Source: Aphanomyces cochlioides
Taxonomy: Eukaryota > Oomycota > Saprolegniomycetes > Saprolegniales > Verrucalvaceae
Length of the DNA: 64,000 nucleotides
Assembly (NCBI GenBank): GCA_019828595.1
Contig: JAHQRK010000019.1
Location: 248,001 to 312,000 of the forward strand
Reading direction: 5' to 3'
The notes beneath the pieces were generated by a model, which saw only the letters and a program-made list of their open reading frames with translations, was not told the DNA's origin and did not search any database. A program made the position numbers and the translations under genes. Of this stretch, positions 33,001 to 44,374 are shown in pieces (position 1 is the first letter of the stretch; the number at the start of each line of letters is the position of its first letter).

Positions 33001-34690
33001 TGAATCTACTTGATGTTTGAGCTGCTCGAGGCGAATAAACTCGAGCGTGTCCTTGAGCTCCTTGATTTGGCTCTCTTTGGCTTTCACATTGGCATGGCAA
33101 CGCTACAAACAGGCAGTCGTCAACTTTTATCCCATGGAGAGCTTCCACTCACCTTGGCTTGGGCTTCCAGGGCGGCAATAGTCGATTCCAGTGTCGCGAT
33201 GCGATTTACTTGGTGCTGGAAAGTCTCGACGCTCTCCTGGAGCTCTCGAACCCATTCGTAGGATAAATGCCGCGGCGCCGCCTCCAAATCTCTACATGAC
33301 ACGATGAAATGATCCTCTTGACGTGAGAAGAATTGTACTTGAAAGTCTGGAGCGACGTGATCTGAAGCAGAGCTTCTTCAGCAAGCTCCCACATCTTGCT
33401 GCCCATCGTCGCTTCGCCAGGGATGCCCATCAAGGCCAGCAAGACATGAAGGAAACGATCGGCAAAGCCATGGCGAGCTGTCCATTGCGTCAATTTGGCA
33501 AATACAGCGTCCAAGTTGGTCAAATCCACGTCGCTAACGATGGCATCTTCCATGTCAGACCGCATGAGGCCTTCAAATACTTGGAGCTGCTTGAGGAATG
33601 CCTTGGCGGAGCTCGACAGCGCCATCGTCGGCAAGAACGCCAGACTGGACGGCGCTTCCAGCTTGGCTTGAATCGCGTGGCAGACGACCAAGAGGTCCAA
33701 CGCAAGGAAATCGTTGCGCACTGTCACGCGGTCTTCCAAGCGGGAACCCGCGCTCACGATGGTATTGATGAAAGTCAAGCACGCTGCTTGGAGGTCGACA
33801 CTTTCCGTTGACCGCAGGCATTGCACGATGCTCCAGTAGCGCGCTCGTTCTTTATGCAGCCGTCGGTACGCCGCCATGGCTTCAAGGACGGCGTGCTGGC
33901 CACGCTCTGAGTGCCAACAGAAGACAGAGAGCATCTCGAGCACCGTGATCGTCACGTCATAGTGCGCGTATGTTGAAAAATCAAGACAACGAGCCAAGAT
34001 GTCGACATGGTGGTCCGTTGAGCCAAGAAGGAGCTCCATGCCAAACCTAGACGAGAGTTAGACCATCACGGCGCTAGAAATGAGCTCGAACGGGTTGTTC
34101 ATGATGGTTTTGTAGCACTGCAAGCACTGGAGGAGGATCGCCTTGCTCTGATCGCTTCCTGGATCTGCTGTCGCCGTCTCCAGCGCTCGGAACGCCAGTG
34201 CCGCCATATACTCACACAGGACGGTGACACCTCCTTGGCGGTGGAACTTGTGCAGCCACTCTTTGCTTCCTCCACGCATAAGGACATGGAGCTCCCGCGC
34301 TTCTTCTTCACTGAGTGATGTCGTCGCGTCCAAACAGACGGCCTGGAGCTTTTGGACCCAATAGAATGGATGTCGGTCTTCGCTTTCGTGCTGTCGCTCG
34401 AGCTCGCTCTTCTTGGACCAGTCTTGGACAATTTGCCACTTTTGATTCAACTGCAGCGTCCACATTCGATCGGCGGCGGCTTTTGGTAGCGCCATCTTGT
34501 CGATCGTTTCGCGAAATAGCGCGTCGATTTGTGATGGTTCTGTCGGTCTTGTCAGTGGAGTGGGCGATACCATCGACGGTTCACGTTCGAGAATCTCATG
34601 CGTTGAAGGCGGCGACTCCAAACTCAAACTCTCTCGACGTGGTCGATTGCGTGGCGAATCCCGCTTGGACCATCGACGGAACGGATTCAT
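30062..34690 (-). CDS. Formin with GBD-FH3, six CCDC53-like repeats and FH2
   Basis: Ten exons: 34092-34690, 33339-34046, 33153-33291, 33010-33102, 31628-32958, 31266-31589, 30864-31221, 30624-30818, 30415-30576, 30062-30364. All nine introns are GT-AG and 38-51 nt, and the sum gives 1403 aa in frame. Formins nucleate and elongate unbranched actin filaments as FH2 dimers. Residues about 60-435 are the GBD-FH3 part (IDKMALPKAAADRMWTLQL, then ACLTFINTIVSAGSRLEDR). A coiled coil follows, then six repeats of about 34 aa with core KLLKMGMPKEQVEIKMK (residues about 530-850), then FH2 (LYWTPLPDAV, KRQQNCSIALSRF, ILAVGNYLNGG). FH1 is reduced to a short Pro-rich link. It has a divergent paralogue at 35059. 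Confidence 0.92.
31855..32840 (-). repeat. Six CCDC53-like protein repeats within formin 1
   Basis: The DNA shows six spaced copies of the complement of GGCATGCCCATCTT. Each encodes KMGMP followed by a charged helix and ends xGLDPxLL. This is the signature of the WASH-complex subunit CCDC53 (WASHC3) conserved core. Confidence 0.85.
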
Positions 34691-35058
34691 CTCGCACCCG
34701 TCGATCCTCTTGAATTGTGAAACGCTCAAAAGATTTCAACACTCTCGTTGCACGTCTGTTGTCGTTGCAGTGCCACCGTTGGAACTTCCGTCTTTTCGTC
34801 TTTCAGGAGCGCTTCCTCCTTGACTTCCACGGCGTCTTCTCGCCTCGATTCCTCCATGTCGAGCTGATTCTCACCGCTAAGTTTGTATTAACCCGCGCAA
34901 ATCTTCTCAGCAGCCCAAACCCCCAAACCCCCAAACTCCCTAAACCCCCAAACTCCCTCAACCCCTACTGTCTATGACCGTCCGGTTAACTACCGGATGG
35001 CAATTCTCGGTTACATTTTTTGAAACCGGTGGAGCTCGCCAGTTACATCGAAACCGCG
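34691..35058. promoter_or_regulatory. Head-to-head promoter region of two formins
   Basis: The 368 bp between the divergent start codons. It holds a C/A-rich tract at 34914-34965 (CCCAAACCCCCAAACTCCCT repeated with variation, including one CCCTAAACCC), and two TCCGG/ACCGGAT words near 34980-35000. Confidence 0.5.
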
Positions 35059-38000
35059 ATGGCTCCGACGGTGCCGCCAGGGCCAGAGACGACGGCTAAA
35101 CAGCCTAAAAAGCACAAGAGCATCTCGCACAAGCTCTCGAAAGTCCTGGGGCTCAAAGCGCGAACTCCCAAGAGCAACAATGCGACGCCAACAGGTCCAT
35201 AAACTAGTCTGGTTGTACAATTTTGACGGCGTTTTGTGTAGCAAATCCAATGCCGCATGATGAAGACGAGATCGAGCGGCTTTTTCTTGAAGCTGTCGAG
35301 ATGATGGCGCTGCCAAAAGCCGCCACGGACCGCATGCTGACGCTACCGATAGCGCAGAAGTGGCAGATCGTACAGGACTGGACGGCCAAGCAGAGCTGCA
35401 AGAACCACCGCGAGCAAACCCAGCCGGCATTTTGGGTGCAAAAGCTCCGCGATGCTTGTGACGACGCCGCGCTTTTCACCAACGAAGACGCGCGCCAATT
35501 GCATGTTCTCATGCGAGGAAGCGACCGAGAGGTACTCGAGTTGCCATGGGGCTCAACGCGACAACTTGACTAGTGGCTCACAGCCTTCCACAAGGAAGAT
35601 GGCGTCTTAGCCTTGGCAGAATGGATGGCTCTCGTTGCTGCGGATAACCACACGACGCTTCTTCTGGACGCCATCCGCTGCGTGAAATGCATGATGAACA
35701 ATCCGTCCGAGGAGCTTCCTCCTAGTTGCTCTAACTGCTGACTGCTGTAGGCACGGCATGCAATTGTTCCTCCAGGAGCTCGAGGCGATCGACATCTTGG
35801 CGCTCTGCCTTGACTTTAGCGCCGATCGCAAAGCCGAGACGCTCGTGGTGCTCGAAATGCTCTCGCTCATGTGCTGGTTCTCCGAGACTGGCCATGCTGC
35901 AGTCCTCCAAGCCATGGAGAAGTTCCGCCGAGTGCACCAGGAGCCAGCGCGCTACGCGAGCGTCGTGGAAGGGCTCAAGACGAGCGAGAGCATCGAACTC
36001 CAAGCGGCGTGTCTGACGTTCATCAACACGCTCGTCAATACCTGCGCCGTCTTGGAAGACCGCGTCGCAGTGCGCAACGATTTCCTGGCGCTGGACTTGC
36101 TCGTCATCTGCCACGGGATCCAAGACCAAGTGGACGCTCTACCTCGGAGTAGTTCAAGCTACGGAGCTTGGGGCTGCGGCGAGACGGAAGAAGCGGCGGC
36201 CAAGGCGCTCCTAAAGCAAATCGACGTCTTTGAGGGGCTCATGCACAGCGACATGGAGGAAACGATCGGCCTCGACAAAATCGACTTGAGCAACGTTGAC
36301 GCCGTCACTGCCAAGTTGAAAGCTCTGGCGGCGCGGCATGGATGGACCCAGCGACTTCTCAACGTGCTCTTGGCTCTCTTGGTCATTCCTGGAGAAGTCT
36401 CCGTGAGCTCCAAGATGTGGGACCTCATCGAAGAAGCGCTAGTCCAAGTCACGGCGATCCATACGTACAAGTAAGTCGACAGGGAGCTTTCCATCGAGCC
36501 TTGACCTTGTCGCCGCTCTCTAGAGAGCTCAGCGGGCGGCGGATGGATTTTGGCGCCGTCAGGACCGCGCAGCAACTCGAGGACGACTTGGAGCGAGAAA
36601 GAGCTCAAGCTGCTTCATTGCAAGCGCAAGTCGAGCAGTTTCAAGCCAAGCTGGCTGTGCTGCAGAGTCAACCCATGGTCTCTAGCCGCATGGAGCTCGT
36701 TGATTCACCTCTGGGTAGACTGTGGAGCAGCAGAATGCACTGGAGAAACTCCAAGGAGCGCACGATTTACAGCAGCTACTAGACGCCGCGTTGAAGACGA
36801 ACCAGGAGCTCGAAAGCCAAGTGGCAAAGCTCAAAGTTGACTTGGAAACAGCCAAGACCATGCCACGCCCAAGCGCGACAGCACAGCTCGCGATCAACGC
36901 GTCGAACGGAGCTGGCGCCGATCCGCGGCTTGAAAAGTACGCCAAGTTGCTCCAAATGGGCATGCCGCGGGAACAAGTGAGCTTGAAAATGCACACGGAA
37001 GGCTTGGACATCACCATGTTGGACACCAAGTCGTCCCAGCAGAGTCCACCGACTGCAACGACTCCAAACGCAGTCGATCCGTCGCTTGAAAAGTATGCCA
37101 AGCTCTTGAAAATGGGCATGCCACTGGCCCAAGTCGAGATGAAAGCCAAAGCAGAAGGCGTCGACCAAGCCAAGCTCGCAGATCTATCTCGGCCAGCGTC
37201 ACAAGGAACCAACGCGGCTCCAACAGCGCCGCCACCGCCGACGACTCCTGCTGGCGTCGATCCGGCATACGAAAAATTCTTCAAGTTGATCAAGATGGGC
37301 ATGCCAAAGGAACAAGTCAAGCTCAAGGCACAAGCGGAAGGGCTCGATCCGTCCGTCCTCGACCAAGCACCTTCCGCCAGCGCATCAGGATCGTCATCGG
37401 GCGCTCCATCGATTCCTGCCATCAACCCAGCAGCGCTCAAGCTGCCAACTAAACCCAAGGGAGCAACCCCGTCGAACCCTGCAAGCGCCACGACGTCCAA
37501 GTTGCCGCCCAAGAAGACTGCCGTCCCTGCGGCGAAGCTACGCTGGTAGGGCTTTCTCCTTCCTTGTTCTTTTCAACGCCACGGCGCTTGTAGTTTGTAC
37601 TGGACGCCGCTGCCTGATGCGAGCGTTGAAGGATCGATCTGGGCGTCGATGGATGAAAGCTCGCTTGGCTTGGACTTGACCGTCCTCGAGAAAGAATTCC
37701 GCCAAGATGCTGCCAAGAAACCCACCGACGTGGCGATCGCTCTACCCAAGCCCAAGGTGGTCCATCTCGTCGACTCCAAGCGGCAGCAGAACTGCTCGAT
37801 TGCGCTCTCTCGCTTCCGCATGACGGCAAAGGAGATCAAGGTCTCCATTGAGGCTCTCGACGACAAAGTCCTCACGCTGGAACGGTGCGCCATGCCCATG
37901 GACGCTCGTTGAGGTTGACACGCTTGGCTAGAGTTCAAATGCTCGAGACGATGGTACCGTCCACGGACGAGATCGAGCTTGTCAAGGTACTTAGCCACCA

Positions 38001-39058
38001 TCATGGCCGTATTTGACCACTTGCTAGAGCTACGACGGCGACGTGGCGCTCCTTGGAGAGACGGAAAAGTTTTTCCTCGCCGTCGCCAACATCCCTCGCC
38101 TCGCCCAACGCCTCAAAGCTTTCCAAACGATGCTGACGCATGCCTCGCGCATTGACGATGTGAAAGCAAAGCTCCATGTGATGGAACGCGCGGTGACTCA
38201 ACTTCACCAGTCGCAGCAGCTCGTCGTGGTACTTCAAGTCGTCCTGGCGGTCGGCAACTACATGAACAGCGGGACGTGTCGCGGCGGTCTCTACGGCTTC
38301 AAGCTCGACATTCTCCCCAAACTCACTCAAGTCAAGGCGACGTCGTCGGCCAAGTCGCTCCTGCATGTGATTGCCGACCTCGTGGCGACCAAGACGCCGT
38401 CAGCGACTTCATTTGCCGACCAACTGGCCAGCATTGACGACGCGGCGTTCATCTCATTGACACAGCTGCACACGGATGTCCAGGCGATCGAAAGCGGACT
38501 TGGTGTCGTCGCCACGGAGGTACTTTGACGATAGCCATCGGCAGTAGGAGACTCCTTGGTGTGTAGCTGCCTCTCCAGCGCGAAGTCTTCAAAGCCAAGA
38601 TGCAGCCCTTCGTGACAGGGGCGCAAGCGGACTGCGCTAGCCTCAAACAGTTGCTAGCCCGCGTTCAGTGCCAATTCCAATCAGTCGCGCGGTCGTTTGG
38701 GGTTGATAAAGCTCCTGGTGACGGCGTGGACTCGGCGCAGTGGTTCTTTGGTCTGTGGGCAGAGTTTGCCAAAGCGTTCAAGCAAGCGGTGGCTGAGAAC
38801 GCAGTCATGCGGCGCAAAGAAGCCCAATCTGCCATCGCCACCACGTCTGCCAAGAGCGTAGAACCCGAGGACGGCGACCTGTTCAACCAGTTTTCGGAAT
38901 CCCTCGAAGGCGACGCTCGTGAAATTGTCGCCAAGTTCCGCAAGCGCCACCAAGGTGGTGGAGGCGGCGGTAACAATGGCTCCGTGGCGTTGCAGAATGA
39001 ATTGGCGCTTCAGCTTGCTCGACGCAGAACATCCAAGTACAACAAGACAAACGCATGA
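35059..39058 (+). CDS. Formin with GBD-FH3, three CCDC53-like repeats and FH2
   Basis: Ten exons: 35059-35194, 35242-35531, 35574-35704, 35751-36470, 36524-36677, 36719-37545, 37594-37884, 37932-37986, 38028-38519, 38567-39058. All introns are GT-AG and 41-53 nt; the sum gives 1195 aa in frame. The first 45 residues are basic (KKHKSISHKLSKVLGLK). GBD-FH3 spans about 60-425 (MMALPKAATDRMLTLPIAQ), coiled coil 426-520, three CCDC53-like repeats about 540-690 (core KMGMPLAQVEMKAK), and FH2 about 752-1100 (LYWTPLPDAS, KRQQNCSIALSRF, VLAVGNYMNSG). A Gly-rich basic tail ends the protein. Five intron positions in the GBD-FH3 and FH2 parts match formin 1; two of formin 1 are absent and at least two are new. 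Confidence 0.92.
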
Positions 39059-39131
39059 CATTTACACGACAGACGACATCGACATCTACTTCCAAGGGGC
39101 TTCCCGTGGCCGCCTCGTCTTCTATATTGGT

Positions 39132-39608
39132 CTAATTGAGCGAGTATTGCATCATAAACTGCGCAAATTGGTTTCGGCTTCCAACTACCAAATGACCGAG
39201 GCCGAGCGCGACCAAGTCGACGTAGTGGGTCCCGAGTAAATACTTGAGCACGGCAAACATGTCGACGCACATGGCTTGGACCATTTGGAGTGTGCACACT
39301 TCGTTGTCGAGAATTGTGTTTTCAATGCCGACGAGCTTTTGTTGCAGGGAGGGCACAGCATCGGCGGGGCAGCACCTGCAGTGTTTATCGGCGCACACGT
39401 CCGCGACAACGTCGAGGAGCAAAAAGACATCTTCCGCCATGGTCAAAATCGTGCACAGCATTTGCTCATAGTCGTAATCTGTAAACGAGCGCGTTCGCTT
39501 GACGGGCTTGGGCGTCGTAGAGCCATATTCCGCAAGGCGGCGCTTCTCCCTCAGGACTGTAGCTGCGGCTGGCACTCCTGTCTGGACGGCCATCACTGTC
39601 TGGAGCAT
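39132..39608 (-). CDS. Hypothetical Cys-rich helical protein
   Basis: 158 aa from ATG 39608 (MLQTVMAVQTGVPAAATVL). The frame is open further up without an ATG. Residues about 20-35 are basic, and the rest is helical and hydrophobic with a cluster of Cys (DVCADKHCRCCPAD). No family recognised. It ends 73 bp from the 3' end of the second formin, convergent with it. Confidence 0.55.
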   Translation of the reverse strand: MLQTVMAVQTGVPAAATVLREKRRLAEYGSTTPKPVKRTRSFTDYDYEQMLCTILTMAEDVFLLLDVVADVCADKHCRCCPADAVPSLQQKLVGIENTILDNEVCTLQMVQAMCVDMFAVLKYLLGTHYVDLVALGLGHLVVGSRNQFAQFMMQYSLN

Positions 39609-41013
39609 TCTCTGGTAACTTGATGAATGCACTCCAAGGATGCATGCCACGAAATATTCGTGTGATGAAATTTTCGGGATTCGTCACAGACATCTTTTTT
39701 CCATCGGAATAAAAAAATATTCCAGAATAAATTTCGGCCACGTGGAATTGAATTAACGAGACTCGTTCATATTAAATGAGAGTGAAGACTTCATCCTCGA
39801 CATGTCGTCTCTTTATTTCCTCGACCAATTTATTTGAATAGCTTGATTAATGTAAACTGAAAGAGGTCTCAACAATTCGAATTATCAAGATGATATTTTG
39901 ACGTCCTATTTATTTCGACCTATTTAGTTCAAAGGCGATTCATCAGACGCGACCCGAATTCACTTTTTTTTTCACGAGCGGCGGAGTGAGTTGCAACGAC
40001 ACGACGATGGAGAGAAGGATAGGATGCACTGCTGGATACAATGGCGTAATGCAAGAGAAAGAAGCATGAGGAGGCTGGCAGTACATGCTTGGAGATGAGG
40101 AGATGCAAGGAGGTTTGAAAGATATGTCGGCGCTATCCAAGTATTCGAAAAACGAATCTTTGAGTCCGAGAAATACATCGACCAGTCAATCTTTTCGCCA
40201 CCAACAAATTGGATGAAATCATCGACTTGGTCAAGCTCAATCCCAAAGAACAACACCGCTTCGATTCCGTTTCAACTTCGACGACAATAAGCGATCATTC
40301 GACCCAACTTGACTGTTGTGCTCAGTGTCATCGACGCAGATAATTTACATCCCGAGTGATATCACCCTTGCATGTCGAGAGAGATGGTGTTTTGCCATCT
40401 CGTGAAATAGACCCAGTCCAACTCACGTGCCTCGAAACATCGCGAAAAAACGGACAGGATATTCATGTTTCATCATTGTCAACCACCGATAGAATGCACT
40501 GAAAAAATATTCCAAAATTACGCCGCGTGGGTGCTCGTAAGCTTGAATTTTTGATGCTGCAGATGGTTGGATACATGGTTCCATATTAAAATGTCCGCGT
40601 GGAGATCCATGTCGCCCGTCCTCACCAGCAACGAGCGACACTTTTGGACGATGTTGAGATCGGCGCCTCAAACATTCCAAAAGATGACACGACATTTGTC
40701 GCAATCACTCGTGTGTTGCGGACTCGCCTTGTCATTGCGCGACGCTCATTTTCGTGGCCGAGTCGTACGGACGAAACAATGCCGACAAGTTTTGGATCGA
40801 GGTCGAGAAACGAGCGGTGGGCTTCGCCTTTTTTTCGTGAAAACATTGCACACTCTGCCCTATGCTAGACTGTATCAACAGCTTGGATTCGAAATCAGTG
40901 ACCATGTCAATCGAAATCAGTAACCCCTGCACCCCCGTCGGTCGGTAAACCCTTGACAGGCTGAACCCCTTCACACCTTGACATGCCTTTTTTGCTGGAG
41001 AGTGTTTTCAACC
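39609..41013. other. Intergenic, no gene supported
   Basis: AT-rich near 39700-39960, mixed after that. Frames near 40570-40920 overlap on both strands with no domain. The nearest downstream feature is the methyltransferase at 41014. Confidence 0.45.
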
Positions 41014-41754
41014 ATGGATGAAGATTGGCGGGAAGAGGTCGAGTATGCACTGTCGACGATTCGCATCGGCACGACGCTCAAGTTTGAAATCCGACAGATG
41101 GAAGAGCTTTCGCTCGCTGCGTCCCTCTCCATGCTGACAGAGATGACAGAAACCACGTCGGAAATCTCTGGACAGCGCATTTGGCCTGGCTCGTACTTGC
41201 TGGCCGAATTTGTGCATGAACACCCTGAGCTTGTGGCGAACAAACGAGTGCTTGAGCTCGGTGCTGGCACTGGACTTGTGAGTCTCGTGGCCAACCTGGC
41301 CGGAGCTCGGGCAGCTATTGCGACGGATGGCGACATGAGTGTGGTCACTGATATTCTGGAATGGAATGTTCAGCACAATGCACCGCCGTCATCGACAATC
41401 GACACCGCTTCACTGTGGTGGGGTGACAACTCCTCGAGCGGTGTGTTTCGAAGAAGATTTGGCGATGAACTCTTTGACATTGTTGTCGCGGGGGATGTTT
41501 TGTACAAGGGTGAGCTCGTGCCTCTCCTCCTCACGACCGTCAAGGAATGGCTCCATCCAGAAGGCATTTTCGTGCTCTGTCATATTCCTCGCGCAGATGT
41601 CTCCCACGAAGTTCTCCAGCGCGAACTGACATCGCATGGGTTTAAGTGGACGTTGTTGCAAGAAGCTGCGCAGGCCGAACGCTTGCCTGAGGACTGCTCC
41701 ATGGATGACGTCAAGAAAGCCAAAGTGTACCGCATTGAGATTTTCCATCAGTAA
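41014..41754 (+). CDS. Protein methyltransferase-like, Methyltransf_16 family
   Basis: A single exon of 246 aa, from ATG 41014 (MDEDWREEVEYALSTIRIG). Family 16 enzymes (METTL21/METTL22/METTL23 type) transfer a methyl group from S-adenosylmethionine, usually to lysine of a protein. The sequence shows the pre-domain GQRIWPGSYLLAEFV, the SAM-binding motif I VLELGAGTGLVSLV, the acidic end of strand two (ATDGD), and the D-x-x-Y-like block FDIVVAGDVLYKGE. The exact substrate cannot be told. It is convergent with COQ4, 14 bp apart. Confidence 0.85.
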   Translation: MDEDWREEVEYALSTIRIGTTLKFEIRQMEELSLAASLSMLTEMTETTSEISGQRIWPGSYLLAEFVHEHPELVANKRVLELGAGTGLVSLVANLAGARAAIATDGDMSVVTDILEWNVQHNAPPSSTIDTASLWWGDNSSSGVFRRRFGDELFDIVVAGDVLYKGELVPLLLTTVKEWLHPEGIFVLCHIPRADVSHEVLQRELTSHGFKWTLLQEAAQAERLPEDCSMDDVKKAKVYRIEIFHQ

Positions 41755-41767
41755 ATTGTCTCTTGCG

Positions 41768-42638
41768 TTACTCTTCAAGAGGCGGCGGCATCAGAATACG
41801 CAGTCTTGTTCGCAATTCGTCGAGCGGAGTTTCAAATTCTTGCTCAAAGTAGACGTTCAAAAGGAAAGGTGCTTGACGACCTGCGCGATAAGACCATGGA
41901 ATATACTTGCAAAGCAATTGTTGGCGCTCATCTAAGTAGATTGAGTTAGAGCAAGATGCATCCATTGCGAATACTTGACGTCAGACGTAAGGGACCAACA
42001 AATCCGCTCAATGTGCACACAGGAAGGCCAGTCTGGACCAACTCGACGTATTTGAGAATAATTTCAGCGAACTCTGACGGAGGCAAGCCAAAAAGCGTGT
42101 GGAAAAAGTCATGGGATTCGCGGTATCTTTGCATGACATAAGCAAGTTCAGGGTCGTCCACAAAGCGCACTTCTGCACGACCATCCGCTTCAAACCTAAG
42201 GATACACGTCAAACTCTAAAGTAAGCGTCCCTTATCGTACCCATGGGCATCCATGTATTGCGTGTACGCGTAGCCAAAGGTATCAGTGGGAAGGGATCGC
42301 AACGCGTCAATATCGACGACACTCGAGCGGAAACGCGGCTTTTCCGCCAGTATTTGCCGTCCAACTGGATCAGAATACATTCTCAAATGCATTTGACGCA
42401 ACGCAACAGTTCCTGTAACATCACCGAGAGCTGCAAGCATGTCTCCACGTTCAGGATTTGCGAACACCGACAACGCCGACCCAACAGCCACAGAAATCTT
42501 TTGCAAGGGGGTCGTTGGAACATGGGACTTGTACAAAATATGCCGCGTTGGTTCCCCAGCCGCAGATAACGTCGACATGCCCGCATGGAGGGCATAACGC
42601 CGCGCAACAGAGTGAGCGCGCTGCACGGAAGCGCGCAT
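41768..42638 (-). CDS. COQ4: Ubiquinone biosynthesis protein COQ4
   Basis: Exons 42241-42638, 41987-42195 and 41768-41931 (introns of 45 and 55 nt), together 256 aa, the usual size. COQ4 sits on the matrix face of the inner mitochondrial membrane in the CoQ synthome and takes part in ring C1 processing. The N terminus (MRASVQRAHSVARRYALHAG) is a basic amphipathic presequence; another ATG lies at 42686. Core motifs are present: TSHVPTTPLQK-like start (YKSHVPTTPLQK), DTFGYAY, RFVDDPELAYVMQRYRE, and the zinc site SHDFFHTLFG with the downstream E of SEFAE, then QTGLPVCTL and KYIPW. Confidence 0.95.
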
Positions 42639-42885
42639 TTTTGAAACTGGCAGATGAACATTCCAAAAGCAATGGGAAAAGTACATCCTTCAATTAAGTA
42701 AAATAATATGAGCGTTTGTATTATTTCTTTAAAGTAAATTTTAATTAAGTAAACTAAGTTATTTTGATTTACTTAAACAAATAGAAATTTAATTGGTTGA
42801 AAATTTTAAAATAATTAGCCAATCAATGATGTCCAGATTGAAGCACATGAGGCGAACAGGCGATCAAAAGTGAAAGTGAGCCGCG

Positions 42886-43727
42886 ATGGCACGTAACATC
42901 ATGGACGTGCTGCGGGAAGGTGCGCTGGATTCCAACCTCCGTGGCCGGACTAGCAATATGGGAAAAGCTATTCAGTCCCTGGTGTGGCGAGATTCGTTCA
43001 TCAACCAAGCTGAGTTCAGTATCCCGTTGGCAAGCCGTGAGTTGCGGATTCGACAGCTTCCAAACGGAGAGATCAACGGCCTTGGCACTGGCTTGACAGT
43101 CTGGCCAGCCGCGTGTGTTCTTCTCAAGTACCTCGAGCACCACTATGCACCATCGAACGGTCTAGTCGGCAAGCGAGTCGTCGAGTTGGGTAGGATGACT
43201 GCAATGTGAGTTTTGACATCAAGTCTGTAGGATGCGGAACTGGAGCAGTGGGGCTTGCAGCCGCCATGCTTGGATCTCACGTCATTCTCACCGATCAGGA
43301 GCAGATTCTCTTCCACATTGATGAAAACGTCAAGGCGAACCACATGACTGCCGATGTGTGTGCATACAATTGGGGCGAACCGCTCTCAGGTCCACTTGCC
43401 ACTCCAGTCGATGTCGTGCTTATATCAGACTGCATCTTGCCAAAGCTGTATCCCGTCGAACCTCTCGTGGATGCCATCGCTCTACTTTGCACACGCGACT
43501 CGGTCGTTGTCTTGATATCGTTCGAGTACCGATACTACGAGCACTTCGACCCCAAGTCAATGTTCTGGAGCTTGATCAAGCAGTGCGGTTTGATCATACG
43601 TGGCATCCCAATCGAAGATCATCATCCCAAGTACAATGCCGACGATATTGAGATTTGGGAGATCGCTTTGACACCAAGTGCGGATAGTGACGAGTCACGA
43701 CATGCTGAGGACTTGCCTCACATATAA
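42886..43727 (+). CDS. Protein methyltransferase-like, Methyltransf_16 family (METTL21-like)
   Basis: Exons 42886-43189 and 43231-43727 with a 41-nt intron, 266 aa. The intron cuts SAM motif I exactly: VVELG then CGTGAVGLAAAM. Further family marks are LTVWPAACVLLKYL before motif I, ILTDQE after it, VDVVLISDCILPKLYP (D-x-x-Y-like motif) and VVLISFEYR. The ends vary. It is divergent from COQ4 (about 250 bp apart, AT-rich, with CCAATCA near 42819) and is a second, distinct member of this family within 2 kb. Confidence 0.85.
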
Positions 43728-44374
43728 TCCCCATAAGCACAAGACAGCTTTACAATTCTTCTCGAACATGCGCCGCGATGGCAGCAAACATGTGCAATCA
43801 TAATTAGCTTCACCACTGATGGATTTCAAGGGGATACCAGCGAAGCCATTGGATGTTTGAGCATCAAAGCAGGACTATCGTTCCCGAGCTACAGTGACGT
43901 AGTGCACCGATAGCATTCGAAGCCACTTCATATCTCCCGGCACGCATACAGTACATACCTATAAACCCATGTCCACTTCATCGAACCTTCTTGGTCTTCG
44001 AAAGGCGAAATATATCATTTCCACCTGTCCATGCACGAAGTCCATCGAACATTAAAGCAAGCCTGTAGAATATTAGTGAGATAACATTGGCGCAATCTGC
44101 AGCATGCGAGCGCAAGTCCAAGCCGCGAGATCGTTCGTGAAGCGACGAGTGCTTTGGCGCCTCCTCGTCGCAGCTCAGTCATCGAAATGAAAGGAAAAAG
44201 GACCTCTGCCGGTGAATTTTGATCTATTATAGCAAAAAAATGGAAATATTTTGGCAAATTTTGGAGTTTTTTTCATGAAAAACTTGATCCCCCCACTTTT
44301 GTCTTGAGATTTTTTCACTTGGAGTATGTATACTCGTGAGGGTGGTGAATTTTAATTTTGGTGTCATCAGCAGC
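43728..44374. other. Intergenic, no gene seen
   Basis: Mixed to AT-rich sequence with no domain. A frame ends at 44336 upstream of the kinesin start, but its starting codon would be GTG and it is not needed. Confidence 0.5.
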
